This document shows, piece after piece, positions 7,815 to 16,645 of a stretch of DNA of 64,000 bases; positions within the stretch are counted from its first letter, which is position 1, and the number at the start of each line of letters is the position of its first letter. A program made the translations under genes and the position numbers. The notes beneath the pieces were generated by a model. That model ran no database searches, was not told the origin of the DNA, and saw nothing but the letters and a program-made list of their open reading frames with translations. Source of the DNA: B10-G9 sp963712165 (GTDB lineage Bacteria; Chloroflexota; Anaerolineae; Anaerolineales; UBA11858); contig CAVQGY010000003.1 in NCBI GenBank assembly GCA_963712165.1, positions 186,001 to 250,000 on the forward strand. Direction: 5' to 3'.

Positions 7815-8641
7815 ATACAGAATATTTTTTCAAAGACAAGGTTGTGCTGATCACCGGCGGCTCCCAAGGCATCGGCAGGGAACTGGCCCGGCAGGTGTTA
7901 ACATCAGGGGGCAGCGTGGTTCTGACTGGGCGCAGCCAGGATAAACTTGACTCAGCGCTGGAGGAGTTCCAGGAATACAGTAAGAAGGTCATGGTCCGGG
8001 CTGGCGATGTGGGGGATTCCGCCCACGCAGAGTCCCTGATCGATGCCATCCTGTCCAGATTTGGCCGGCTGGATGTGGTCATCAATAATGCGGGTTTGGC
8101 AGGGTATGGTGAGGTGAAGGATCTCTCACAGCTGGCGGTGGATACCGTCGTTGATACGAATATCAAGGGATCGATCTATATCAGCAGGGCAGCCATCCCT
8201 CACCTGGAAACTGGCGGTACGATCCAGTTCATTTCCAGCCTGGCCGCCCTCTATGGTTTGCCGGGTTATTCCCTATATTCCATCTCCAAAATGGCGTTAA
8301 CTGCCCTGATGCAGGGATTGGCCATTGAACTTAAGGAACAAGGTATCTTTGTGGGCATCGCCTATGTGGGATTTACGGCCAACGAGAACATTAAAGAATG
8401 GGTGACGGCTGCTGGAAAGTCTGAGTTGCTGCCTGCAAGGGATCCCAGGCTGGTCACCCCCAGAGAAAAGACAGCCCGGCTGATCTTAAAACAGATAGCG
8501 ACTAAAAAACCGATCATGGTCCATTCCCGACTCGGGAAATTGACTTACTTCATGGCTCGTATTTTCCCGGGAATTGTCAAGCTGATCTTGGGAAAACGAT
8601 ACGCTGCTTCAGCCAATCAGGACGGGGCTGGCATGATCTGA
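7811..8641 (+). CDS. short-chain dehydrogenase/reductase (3-ketosphinganine reductase-like)
   Basis: A classical SDR of 276 residues. The NAD(P) motif GGSQGIGRE is near residue 15, NNAG follows near 87, and YSLYSISK supplies the catalytic Tyr and Lys. The C-terminal extension with LTYFMARIFPGIVKLILGKRYA looks membrane-associated, as in ketosphinganine-reductase-type or DltE-like SDRs acting on lipid intermediates. Start: ATG at 7811, which overlaps the previous stop as ATGA and has AAGGAAAA upstream; an ATG nine codons earlier is less likely. It is the second gene of a two-gene unit. The substrate is inference only. Confidence 0.83.
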   Translation: MNTEYFFKDKVVLITGGSQGIGRELARQVLTSGGSVVLTGRSQDKLDSALEEFQEYSKKVMVRAGDVGDSAHAESLIDAILSRFGRLDVVINNAGLAGYGEVKDLSQLAVDTVVDTNIKGSIYISRAAIPHLETGGTIQFISSLAALYGLPGYSLYSISKMALTALMQGLAIELKEQGIFVGIAYVGFTANENIKEWVTAAGKSELLPARDPRLVTPREKTARLILKQIATKKPIMVHSRLGKLTYFMARIFPGIVKLILGKRYAASANQDGAGMI

Positions 8642-8937
8642 TCCCCAAACATCCTGGGCCCCAGAACGAATCCTTTCACTATTGTTTTGTAGTTAAAGTA
8701 TCAGAAAATCTAGACCGCTCTCGATAAGGAGGGTGGTCCTCACTTAAAATTCGCCCATCTTGTTCGGAGGATAGATATATTGTGCACCCGCTATACACTT
8801 GGTCAATTTGGATGAGATACAAGGACGGAATAATCCTCCAAAATACCCTTCCTCGGAAGAAGGGATTGAGTATAATGGGGAATGTTGTTCACTGAATAAA
8901 ACTACCGATTTTGATAAAAGACCATAAGGAGCTCCAC
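8642..8937. other. 296-base intergenic region with an imperfect hairpin and a -10 box
   Basis: No gene is seen. An imperfect hairpin lies at 8725-8746 (TAAGGAGG pairing with CCTCACTTA, one bulge) without a T-run. A TATAAT at 8871-8876 precedes the ABC exporter by about 60 bases, with a small inverted repeat (CCCTT/AAGGG) just upstream at 8847-8864 in the position of a -35 or operator. This is probably the promoter region of the exporter operon. Confidence 0.45.
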
Positions 8938-9810
8938 GTGTCCGTTATTGAAACGAAATACCTTACCAAGTATTATGGAAAAGCCCGGGGCATTATCGAT
9001 GTTTCCTTGAAGGTGGAGGAACGGGAGATCTTTGGTTTTATCGGTCCCAACGGGGCAGGAAAATCAACCACTATCCGCTTATTCCTCTCCCTGATCTACC
9101 CGACCAGCGGCGAGGCTAAGATCTTCGGAAAGGATTGCATCAAATTCGGGCCGGAAATCCGCCAGGAAATTGGCTACTTACCTTCCGAAGTCTTCTATTA
9201 CGAAGGAATGAAAGTTCTGGATCTCCTGAAATATTCCGCCAGTTTCTATAAGAAGGATTGCACAAAACGTCTCTTTGAACTGGCTGATCTGATGGAGCTG
9301 GACCTCAAGCGCCGGATAGATGACCTATCCTATGGCAACAAGAAGAAAGTAGGTATTGTCCAGGGTTTGCTGCATTCCCCAAAACTGATCATTCTTGATG
9401 AGCCGACCGCGGGTCTGGATCCTCTCATGCAGCAGAATTTTTTCAACCTGATCCGTGAGGAAAATAAACGGGGTGCCACGGTGTTCTTTTCTTCCCATAT
9501 TCTGGGTGAGGTGCAGCGACTTTGCAGCCGAGTGGCGATCATCAAGGAAGGCAAGGTGATCAAGCTCCAAGATATCAAAACGCTCCAGAAGGATAATTAT
9601 AAAAAGATCCGCATTGCGGCCGAGAACCTGGATGAAAAGACCTTCCAATTCCCGGGTGTGACCAACCTCTCCTCCGAAAACGGTGTCCTGAGTTTCTTCT
9701 ATAAAGGGGATATCAACCAGATCACCCAGGCCATCAGTGGAGTGAAGCTTCAGGATGTGGTCATCGAAGAACCCACCCTGGAAGAGATCTTTATCCACTA
9801 CTACGAGTAA
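8938..9810 (+). CDS. ABC transporter ATP-binding protein (ABC-2 exporter type)
   Basis: A 290-residue cytoplasmic ATPase that powers the two membrane proteins encoded next. Walker A is GPNGAGKST, the signature loop is LSYGNKKKVGIVQ (an LSxGxxK variant typical of CcmA/NatA-type exporters), Walker B is LIILDEPTAGLDP, and the switch His is in SSHILGE. The C-terminal extension of about 80 residues is typical of drug, lipid or antibiotic exporters. Start: GTG at 8938 after AAGGAGCTCCAC; a TTG nine codons upstream lacks a comparable RBS. The first permease gene follows after 9 bases. The substrate is not known. Confidence 0.9.
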   Translation: MSVIETKYLTKYYGKARGIIDVSLKVEEREIFGFIGPNGAGKSTTIRLFLSLIYPTSGEAKIFGKDCIKFGPEIRQEIGYLPSEVFYYEGMKVLDLLKYSASFYKKDCTKRLFELADLMELDLKRRIDDLSYGNKKKVGIVQGLLHSPKLIILDEPTAGLDPLMQQNFFNLIREENKRGATVFFSSHILGEVQRLCSRVAIIKEGKVIKLQDIKTLQKDNYKKIRIAAENLDEKTFQFPGVTNLSSENGVLSFFYKGDINQITQAISGVKLQDVVIEEPTLEEIFIHYYE

Positions 9811-9819
9811 GGGAAAGAT

Positions 9820-10623
9820 ATGAATATCTTCATCCATGAATTTAAGTCCTATCTCAAGTCGGCGAGTATCTGGTCTGTGGCGATCTTCCTGATCAATCTG
9901 ATCTATTTTTCGGCATTTAACGCAATTGCTGTGGAAGCAGAGGAATTGGAAACCCTGATGGCTAGTTTTCCTGAGGAACTGATGATTGCCTTTGGTATGA
10001 ATAATATGAATTTCAGCTCCTTATTGGGTTTCTTTGGTGTGGTATTCTTGTTTACTCAAGTATGTCTGGCCATTCAAGCATCCAATTACGGTTTTTCCCT
10101 GGTTTCTATAGAAGAGCGGGAACTGACGGCTGATTTTTTGCTGCCAAAACCTGTTGGAAGAGGTAAGATCCTTACTTCAAAACTGCTGGCAGCTCTTTCT
10201 GCCCTGACCATCACAAATTTGGCAACCTGGATCAGTGTCTTTTTTGTGATCGATCTGGTTGCTGACGGGCGAAGTTACGAGGTAAAGTCTCTAGTCCTGA
10301 TCCTATCCACGATTGTTTTATTCCAACTTTTCTTCCTGTCAGCGGGGATTGTTATTTCCCTGTTGATGAAAAGGGTTCGCAGTGTGATCCCTCTTTCTAT
10401 GGCGCTCTCCTTCGGTATGTATATCTTGAATATCTTCGGCAATATGCTGGGAGAGGATAAACTGGAGGTTATCTCACCTTTCAGGCACTTTGATCCAAAT
10501 TATATTTTGGCAAATGGCACCTATGACCTGCCCATGGTATTGATCAGTGTAGGAGTGATCCTGGCAGCCATTCCAGCCAGTTATCTGCTGTATATCAGGC
10601 GGAATATTGCCTCTGCGGTTTAA
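9820..10623 (+). CDS. ABC-2 type transporter permease
   Basis: A 267-residue integral membrane protein with about six predicted helices and a charged, amphipathic N-terminal segment (MNIFIHEFKSYLKSASIW) typical of ABC-2 permeases. The large extracytoplasmic loop after the first helix contains an acidic stretch and the EERELTADFLLPKPVGRGKILTSK cytoplasmic coupling segment. It is homologous in layout to the next gene, including the (D/E)xFx(M/L)NxxN(F/M) loop and the coupling helix, suggesting a heterodimeric permease that arose by duplication. It forms one exporter with the upstream ATPase. The substrate is unknown. Confidence 0.85.
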   Translation: MNIFIHEFKSYLKSASIWSVAIFLINLIYFSAFNAIAVEAEELETLMASFPEELMIAFGMNNMNFSSLLGFFGVVFLFTQVCLAIQASNYGFSLVSIEERELTADFLLPKPVGRGKILTSKLLAALSALTITNLATWISVFFVIDLVADGRSYEVKSLVLILSTIVLFQLFFLSAGIVISLLMKRVRSVIPLSMALSFGMYILNIFGNMLGEDKLEVISPFRHFDPNYILANGTYDLPMVLISVGVILAAIPASYLLYIRRNIASAV

Positions 10624-10644
10624 GGGATACGAGGAGATCTACTC

Positions 10645-11439
10645 ATGAGAATTTATTTTCGGGAACTGAAAGCCAATTTCAAATCCCTCTTGATCTATAC
10701 CGGGGTTGTTGGTTTTTTTGCAGTGGTGGGATTTCAAAAATTTTCGGCTTATGCTGAAAATCCGGAAATTCTCGAGGTGCTGGATGCCATGCCTGCAGCG
10801 CTGCTGGAATCCTTCAACATGAATGCTTTTAATATGACCACCGTCGAAGGTTTTTTCGGTGTGATGTTCGCCTTTGTAGCCTTGATTATGGGTATTGCCG
10901 CGGTGATGTGGGGCAGCGATATTATTTCCAAGGAAGAAAGGGATAAAACTGTTGAATTCGCCCTGACCCTGCCAGTGAAACGCAGCACCTTGATTACCGC
11001 CAAAGCAGGGGCTGCGTTGACAAACTGCGTCCTGCTGGCGTTGTTTACCTGGGGATTGAACGCTTTCAGTTCAGCAGCTTATGATCCGGAACCAAGTTAT
11101 TACAAATTTCTTTTTGAGGGGATGATAGCCCTTTTTGTCTTGCAGGTGATCTTCCTGGCGATCGGGATATTTATCGGCAGTGCCATGAAAAATCATAAAC
11201 GGGCTGGTTCTGTAGCGATTTCTGTATTGCTGGGAACGTATTTTTTCTCGGTAATCGCGGGATTGAAGGAGGAATGGGAGTTCTTGACCTATTTCACCCC
11301 CTTCAAATATTTTGATGCTTCCCTGATCCTGCGTGAATCTCGTGTGGAAGCTATTTATTTGTGGATTTCCCTGGGTATTGTTCTGGTCAGCCTGGCTGGC
11401 GCATACTTCACCTACCAAAGGCGTGATCTATATATTTAA
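10645..11439 (+). CDS. ABC-2 type transporter permease (second subunit)
   Basis: A 264-residue membrane protein paralogous to the preceding permease: the same N-terminal amphipathic start (MRIYFRELKANFKSLL), the loop with LLESFNMNAFNM, and a coupling segment SKEERDKTVEFALTLPVKRSTLITAK. Six helices are predicted. It begins 21 bases after the first permease with GAGGAGATC as RBS and completes the ATPase-permease-permease operon. Comparable three-gene systems export antimicrobials or lipids or serve in sodium extrusion; nothing here picks one. Confidence 0.85.
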   Translation: MRIYFRELKANFKSLLIYTGVVGFFAVVGFQKFSAYAENPEILEVLDAMPAALLESFNMNAFNMTTVEGFFGVMFAFVALIMGIAAVMWGSDIISKEERDKTVEFALTLPVKRSTLITAKAGAALTNCVLLALFTWGLNAFSSAAYDPEPSYYKFLFEGMIALFVLQVIFLAIGIFIGSAMKNHKRAGSVAISVLLGTYFFSVIAGLKEEWEFLTYFTPFKYFDASLILRESRVEAIYLWISLGIVLVSLAGAYFTYQRRDLYI

Positions 11440-11481
11440 GAGCATCATCCAATTGTTAGCCAAACATAGAATGAGACAACC

Positions 11482-12120
11482 ATGATATTGCTGGATGGAT
11501 TTCTCACAGGCATGATCCTGCAAGTTGCGATCGGTCCTGTATTCTTCTATATCCTGAACCTGGCTTTGGCTGGATCCCTGATGGACGCTTATGCTTCGAT
11601 AGGCGCTGCCGTGCTGGTGGATTATCTCTATATCATTCTGGCCATCCTCGGGGTTGGCAAAGCATTTGAGAGTCGCCGAATTAAAAACATTCTGGGGTTG
11701 ATCGGGGCGGTTGTTTTGTGTATCTTCGGATGGGTCATGATCCAGGATCCTTTCACTGGAAGGCTGGGATTTGAATTTGTCTCGAAATCGATCAATCCGA
11801 TTTCCAGTTTCATCTCAACACTTATTTTGACCATCTCAAGTCCGCTGACAATTATCTTTTGGACGGGGGTCTTCGCTAGCAGGGGAGTCCAAAAGAATTA
11901 TTCCAGACAAGAATTGATCCCCTTCGGCATTGCCGCGGGATTGGCCTCGCTTGTTTTTCTTATGATCAGCATCACAGCTTTACATTCTCTCAAATTCTCA
12001 CTCCCGGAAGGTTTGATCAAATACCTGAATACTGCGGTGGGAGTGATCTTGATGATATACGGGGTGGTCAGGTTTGGAAAACTGGTCACAGATATGATCA
12101 AAAACAGTCAAGAACTATGA
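11482..12120 (+). CDS. LysE/RhtB-family amino-acid exporter
   Basis: A 212-residue inner membrane protein of the LysE superfamily with about six helices. The family start is visible, a helix containing GFLTGMILQVAIGPVFFYILNLAL, where the GPVxxY-like sequence is the conserved gate motif, followed by GAAVLVDYLYIILAILG and a C-terminal transmembrane helix. These proteins export amino acids or small cations; the substrate is not readable. It lies 42 bases after the ABC exporter operon on the same strand and overlaps the convergent metallo-hydrolase gene by 13 bases at its 3' end. Confidence 0.85.
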   Translation: MILLDGFLTGMILQVAIGPVFFYILNLALAGSLMDAYASIGAAVLVDYLYIILAILGVGKAFESRRIKNILGLIGAVVLCIFGWVMIQDPFTGRLGFEFVSKSINPISSFISTLILTISSPLTIIFWTGVFASRGVQKNYSRQELIPFGIAAGLASLVFLMISITALHSLKFSLPEGLIKYLNTAVGVILMIYGVVRFGKLVTDMIKNSQEL

Positions 12121-12810
12121 GAGTAAGATTCGTCTAAAAACTTATCCAGATCGCTGCCTGACATAGAAGTGCCATGAGAGAGGTAGAGCCTCTCGGGTCT
12201 TAAGGCTGCGATTTTTTTCAGAGAGATGAGGATTTGACCCCGGTCATGGTAAAACAAACCAGTGTCAAAGATGCCGGGAGAACGTTCCCGAAGCAGATCC
12301 CCTAAGAAACATATTCCACCTTCCAACAGTATTGAACACGACCCCGGACTGTGACCAGGTGTATGGATCATTCTGCCAGGCAACCCGTACTCAAATAAAT
12401 CTAGAGAGTCGTCAAAAACCCTGTCTGGTCGAACGGGCTTGATTCTTCTTCTCAGCAGGGCTGAGACAAGGGGATTGAACAGCTTCCAGCCCAAGAACCC
12501 GGGGAATAGCCTCTTCATAGCCACCACTCTCCAATGCGGATCGAATGGACCGATGGCAGACCAGCAGTGCCCCGGAACGGGCTTTGAGGTACGCCAGGCA
12601 GCCGATATGATCCAGATGCCCGTGGGTCAGGATGATGGTACGGATATCTTCCGGTTCCACATCAAGGGACCGGAGGATACGCTCGATCCTCCTTTCTTGG
12701 AAAGGGTGTCCGGTGTCGATCAGATGATACCCGTGCTGAGACTTGACCAGAAAGATCTTGACATTCCCGGTGCGTATGGGGAATATGAGCAGCTTGGAAG
12801 TTGTACTCAC
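12108..12810 (-). pseudogene. MBL-fold metallo-hydrolase, interrupted by a frameshift
   Basis: The reading is split between two overlapping frames that together make one metallo-beta-lactamase-fold protein of about 233 residues. The first frame (from GTG at 12810) encodes LILTHGHLDHIG-type metal ligands (THGHLDHIG) and runs to about 12530. The second frame continues with FLGWKLFNP, then HTPGHSPGS, LGDLL and LSHG, supplying the remaining ligands. The shift needs a one-base loss (or two-base gain) and lies about 12515-12545; no homopolymer run is there. All catalytic motifs are intact on either side, so this is either a recent mutation or a sequencing or assembly error. It converges on the LysE gene with a 13-base overlap. 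Confidence 0.8.
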
Positions 12811-12851
12811 AGCATTGCCTCTTATTCTTTATAGTATAAAACAAACCTTGT

Positions 12852-12857
12852 TATAAT
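12852..12857 (+). promoter_or_regulatory. candidate -10 box (TATAAT) for the membrane rhodanese gene
   Basis: TATAAT lies 72 bases before the ATG at 12930 in the 119-base divergent gap between the metallo-hydrolase and rhodanese genes. The -35 position (TTATAG) is poor, so confidence is low. Confidence 0.35.
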
Positions 12858-12929
12858 TAGCGGCATTGAGCGATTACCAAGAGCCATTTAGGTTGACCTA
12901 GCAAAAACCAAACGCGGGAATGCTAAACT

Positions 12930-13397
12930 ATGGGAAACAAGACAAAAGTTACTCAGCAAAATCCAAATAAGCGGAACCAGATTATTATCCTGGCCCTGGC
13001 CCTGATCATACTGGGGATCTGCACGGCTGTTATCGCCGTTCAATTCTCTGGAAATCGTGATCATTCAACCACAACTCTGGCCAAGAACAGGGAGGTCAGC
13101 GTTGCTGACGCGTACCAGCTATATCAAGATGGGGTGTATTTTCTCGATGTGCGTACGCCCATTGAATATCAGTCCGGACATGTTCCTGATGCAACAATGA
13201 TTCCCCTGGATGACCTTGCACAGAGAGCCGGGGAGCTGCCGGTGGGTGAACCGATCCTGATCTACTGCCGCTCCGGCAACCGCAGCCTGGAAGCCATGAA
13301 TCTGCTTGGTTCGATTGGTTTTATGAATCTTTCCAGCATGGACGGCGGTATTCAGGAATGGGTTATTGATGGATACCCCATTGAGGGGGGATTCTAG
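12930..13397 (+). CDS. membrane-anchored single-domain rhodanese
   Basis: A 155-residue protein with one N-terminal membrane helix (about residues 17-37) and a rhodanese domain (about 52-155) facing outside. The active-site loop is CRSGNR with the persulfide-forming Cys at 113, matching CxxGxR; the domain start VSVADAYQLYQDG and the closing MDGGIQEWVIDGYP are canonical. It would transfer sulfane sulfur or act in thiol redox outside the membrane. It is transcribed alone between two frameshifted genes. The sulfur island with further rhodaneses lies 33 kb downstream, and a link is only suggestive. Confidence 0.88.
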   Translation: MGNKTKVTQQNPNKRNQIIILALALIILGICTAVIAVQFSGNRDHSTTTLAKNREVSVADAYQLYQDGVYFLDVRTPIEYQSGHVPDATMIPLDDLAQRAGELPVGEPILIYCRSGNRSLEAMNLLGSIGFMNLSSMDGGIQEWVIDGYPIEGGF

Positions 13398-13475
13398 AAA
13401 AAAGCGGGGGGTTGAAAGGATGTGTTGAATCAGGAACCGGATTCGTCGTATTCCATCGGTTAGAAACTGGATGAT

Positions 13476-14763
13476 TTAGAGGTATCCCGCCAGGAAGGGC
13501 ACTAGCATTTCTTGGGGAGAGAAGCCGCCGTGGCGCCCGATCAATGGGTTCGGCTTTGCAGCCCACCACCAGAAGGCATCCCCCCTGGCAGCAACGATCA
13601 AATCCCCCAGCCGATCATATACTGCAGGGTTTACTTTCCCGGTCCCGAACAGGTTTGCCTGAAGGGCTTGATCAGTTTCAAAGACCTCGAATTCTCCCGG
13701 CCAGGCAATATTGATGTATTCTTTTACTTTATCGATCTGCCCTGGTTTGACATGCAGGTAGGCTAGCCGGTTTTCACCTGTGGGCAGAAGATGCAGCATC
13801 TGTGTGAATTTTGGATGGTTTTTGAGGTCGTACTGGTCGGCTTCAGAATCGGTTGTGATCTGTCCATGGTCCGCGGTCAGGATTACCAGGGTATCCTTCC
13901 TGAGTTGTGGGTCGAGTTTGTTCAGAAAATGGGTGTCAAATGCATTACTGAAGCTGTTGAATTCTGCCCGAGCCCGCTCGCTGTCTGGACCATGCAGGTG
14001 AGAGCTTCCGTCGAGCTGGCCCCAGTATGCCCAGATGTACTTCCTTGTTGAAGGCTCAGATGCCAACAATTCCTGGATGCTGATCCAAAGGTCCGGGGCA
14101 GTCGCTACTGGATGGCGCACTAGCTTCCCCCATGAACATTTGTGATAGTCCGGAGTTGATGATCGCGTAATGTTGAAAGGCATGGACATCTACGCCGTTC
14201 TCGATCAGCCGGCTGGAGATGGATTGAACGGGAAGGAAGTTAACAGGGTCAAAGCCCGCCAGGGAAAGCCCACCACCTCCCGACCGGTAAGTGATCGGTT
14301 TGTGTTCGATCATATTGGCTGTGATCCCGTATTCCTTGAGCCACATTTCGTAGCCAAGGACCCCGTGCTCGATCGCAGCGCTGTCTGTCCAGTAGGAAGT
14401 GATTGCTGCACAGGTAGTGCTGGGACAGATCGATGTCAGCGGAGCGTAAACCCCTTGTTCTTTTAGCTGGTGCCATCCGAGATCCTTATCCTCGGCCATC
14501 CAGATCTCAAGCCTGTGATAGGCCAGGGCATCCAGCAAGACCAGGATGATATTCTTCGGCTCTCTTGAGAAAGAAGCGAGGGTTGGGGGCAGCAAGCCAG
14601 CCTGCTGAAAGCCATCCAAACCGAATAACCCAGCCACAGATGGGAGAATGTTCAGGATCGATTCTCCCTGGTAGCGAGGAAAAATGAAATCCTCGCTGTG
14701 GACCAAAGAGCGGAGGTCCCGGGTTGTGGATGCCGAGATAAGGTCTTCAAGGGTTTCTTTCAT
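13476..14763 (-). pseudogene. alkaline-phosphatase superfamily (type I phosphodiesterase/nucleotide pyrophosphatase-like) protein, frameshifted
   Basis: Two overlapping frames join into one protein of about 428 residues. The first frame (ATG at 14763) carries LVLLDALAYHR (first metal Asp) and ICPSTTCAAITSYWTD (catalytic Thr region). The second supplies YWGQLDGSSHLHGP, LTADHGQI (metal Asp-His) and GRHGGFSPQEMLVPF, the usual final His segment. Reading MFMG then KLVRHPVA gives continuous homologous-looking sequence if one base is removed from the five-C run at 14127-14131. All metal-site motifs survive, so a one-base homopolymer error or a very recent mutation is likely. There is no signal peptide; a cytoplasmic hydrolase is expected. 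The substrate is unknown. Confidence 0.8.
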
Positions 14764-14857
14764 GCAGGCCTCATTTAGTGTGTTTTTGAATTATATCCCC
14801 ATCAGGGGAATCATGCACATACCCGGCAGAATCGAGAATTTGCGCTGAATTTTTAAG

Positions 14858-14884
14858 TTTACAGGTGATTTCATTCATTATAAT
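14858..14884 (+). promoter_or_regulatory. candidate promoter of the carbohydrate ABC importer
   Basis: TATAAT at 14879-14884 is preceded by TTTACA at 14858-14863 with a short 15-base spacer. The permease ATG is at 14940. The 176-base gap is divergent. On the minus strand another TATAAT (14795-14790) faces the phosphatase-like gene. Confidence 0.45.
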
Positions 14885-14939
14885 ATTCATATGAAGCCGG
14901 AACTGCCCGCATCACGGAGTTGCACAGGAGACGGTATAT

Positions 14940-16622
14940 ATGGCATTCACTGAACAGCTGAAGGATAGGATCACCCAGATATTCACACCCCGGAAAATGC
15001 GTGTCTTGCGAGAATCGCTGACGGGGTATTTGTTTGTCACACCAGCCCTGATCCTGATCTTTACCTTTGGGATTTTCCCTGTCGCTTTTGCCCTCTATGT
15101 GAGTTTGCATAAATGGCGAATTATCCGGACGGATTTTGTTGGGATGGGTAATTATGTCAGAGCTGTTGGCAATTTGGCGTATGTATTTGGTTTTTTCCTG
15201 GGAGCTGGTGCGCTCCTGGCCGCTTATTTAGTGATCAGGCGATTGATCACCGAAGCCCGGGAGATGGATGTCCATCCCTGGCTCCAGATCATACCGGGGA
15301 TCGTTAATACCTGGGCTGTCTATGCCTTCATTCGCTACATCTGGTTCCAGCTGCCGGAATTCCTGGATATTGCTACCAAGCTGCGCGGAGTAGAAAAGAC
15401 CCGGGAGCTCTTCTCGCAGCTGCTCCGGGATGCTTTCAACGCTATCAATGTCTCCAATTCCTGGCGATACTTCTTGATGATTCTAGGTATAGCGGTAATA
15501 ACCTCAATAGCTGCCCAATTGATCAATCGGGTACCGAGGGGGGGGCATTTTCGATCCCAATTCAGTGTTGCCTGTATCGCTTTGGGAACCGGGGCGGGTT
15601 TATTGGTCTTTGTTTACCAGCAGATCAGCCTTGCGTACCTCACAGCCCTGGAGGCAGGCACGGATCCGGGCATCTGGCCCCAGGTGATCACGATATCTGC
15701 GGGATTCATCTTGCTGATTATGGGGTGGTTCAGCTGGAATTCGGCACCGAAGACCCCCAAATCATGGAAATTTTGGCTCAGGATTTTAGGAGCATTTATA
15801 TTCATGGCTGGCGGATGGGTGCTGGTGGGTGAAATCCCGGTACTTCTGGCTGCGGGGGATAAAGATCTCTGGAACGGGATCAAGGTCACGGTATTCTTCT
15901 CCGCTGGAACTGTGCCGTTTCAGCTATCTATCTCAATGTTCCTGGCGATTTTGCTCTTTCAAAAGCTGCGAGGCTCGGAGTTCTTCCGGATGGTCTTCTT
16001 TTTGCCTTATGTGACTCCTTTCATCGCCAGCGCAGCCATTTTCCGGCAGATATTTGCTAATCGGGATACTGCCATTATCAACTTGCTCATCCGAAACCTG
16101 GGAGGAAAGGGCTTGGCCTGGCTGCAGGAATCAAAAGGTGTGAATTTGATCATTGCCGATGCCCTGGGGATCAGTTTACCAAGCTGGGCAGCTGGTCCTA
16201 GCCTGGCTCTGGTGGTGGTGATCCTCCATGCCATCTGGACTTATGTAGGCTATAACACTGTGATCTATCTGGCTGGATTGGGTAATATCCCTGGCGAGTT
16301 GAATGACGCTGCAGAGATCGATGGGGCAAATAATTGGGATGTCTTCCGCTATGTCACCTTCCCGCTGCTTTCCCCGACAACCTATTTCTTATCTTTGATA
16401 GCCATTATCGGCACCTTCAAAGCTTTTGCTACCCTGTGGGTTTTCCGGGAAAGTCTAGCTTTGGGCACAACGAATACCTTCAGTGTAGCGATATTCCTGG
16501 AATTCTTTGAAAAGCTCCGTTATGGCTACGCCTCGGCGATGGCATTTGTCTTATTTGCTATTATCCTGGGGCTAACAGTGATCAATAATCGTTTCCAGGG
16601 CTCGCGGGTCTTTTATCTGTAG
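14940..16622 (+). CDS. carbohydrate ABC transporter permease, MalF type with large central extension
   Basis: A 560-residue inner membrane permease of the MalF/UgpA class. The first helix follows a cytoplasmic N-terminus (RESLTGYLFVTPALILIFTFGIFPVAFALYVS, cut here to its features: a YLFVTPA start typical of MalF-like proteins). The BPD-type permease core occupies roughly residues 310-560 and contains the EAA loop NDAAEIDGANNWDVFRYV that docks the ATPase. Between the first helix and the core lies an unusual 230-residue block with several extra helices. Typical sugar permeases are about 300 residues, E. coli MalF 514. It is followed after 23 bases by the partner permease. No ATPase gene is in the cluster, so a shared MsmK-type ATPase is expected elsewhere. 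Confidence 0.88.
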   Translation: MAFTEQLKDRITQIFTPRKMRVLRESLTGYLFVTPALILIFTFGIFPVAFALYVSLHKWRIIRTDFVGMGNYVRAVGNLAYVFGFFLGAGALLAAYLVIRRLITEAREMDVHPWLQIIPGIVNTWAVYAFIRYIWFQLPEFLDIATKLRGVEKTRELFSQLLRDAFNAINVSNSWRYFLMILGIAVITSIAAQLINRVPRGGHFRSQFSVACIALGTGAGLLVFVYQQISLAYLTALEAGTDPGIWPQVITISAGFILLIMGWFSWNSAPKTPKSWKFWLRILGAFIFMAGGWVLVGEIPVLLAAGDKDLWNGIKVTVFFSAGTVPFQLSISMFLAILLFQKLRGSEFFRMVFFLPYVTPFIASAAIFRQIFANRDTAIINLLIRNLGGKGLAWLQESKGVNLIIADALGISLPSWAAGPSLALVVVILHAIWTYVGYNTVIYLAGLGNIPGELNDAAEIDGANNWDVFRYVTFPLLSPTTYFLSLIAIIGTFKAFATLWVFRESLALGTTNTFSVAIFLEFFEKLRYGYASAMAFVLFAIILGLTVINNRFQGSRVFYL

Positions 16623-16645
16623 CCATCAGAAGAATAAGGATTCAT

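Noticed and set aside
12439..12834. Plus-strand frame opposite the metallo-hydrolase
   Set aside because: No RBS or family motif. It is antisense to metal-ligand motifs that clearly belong to the minus strand.
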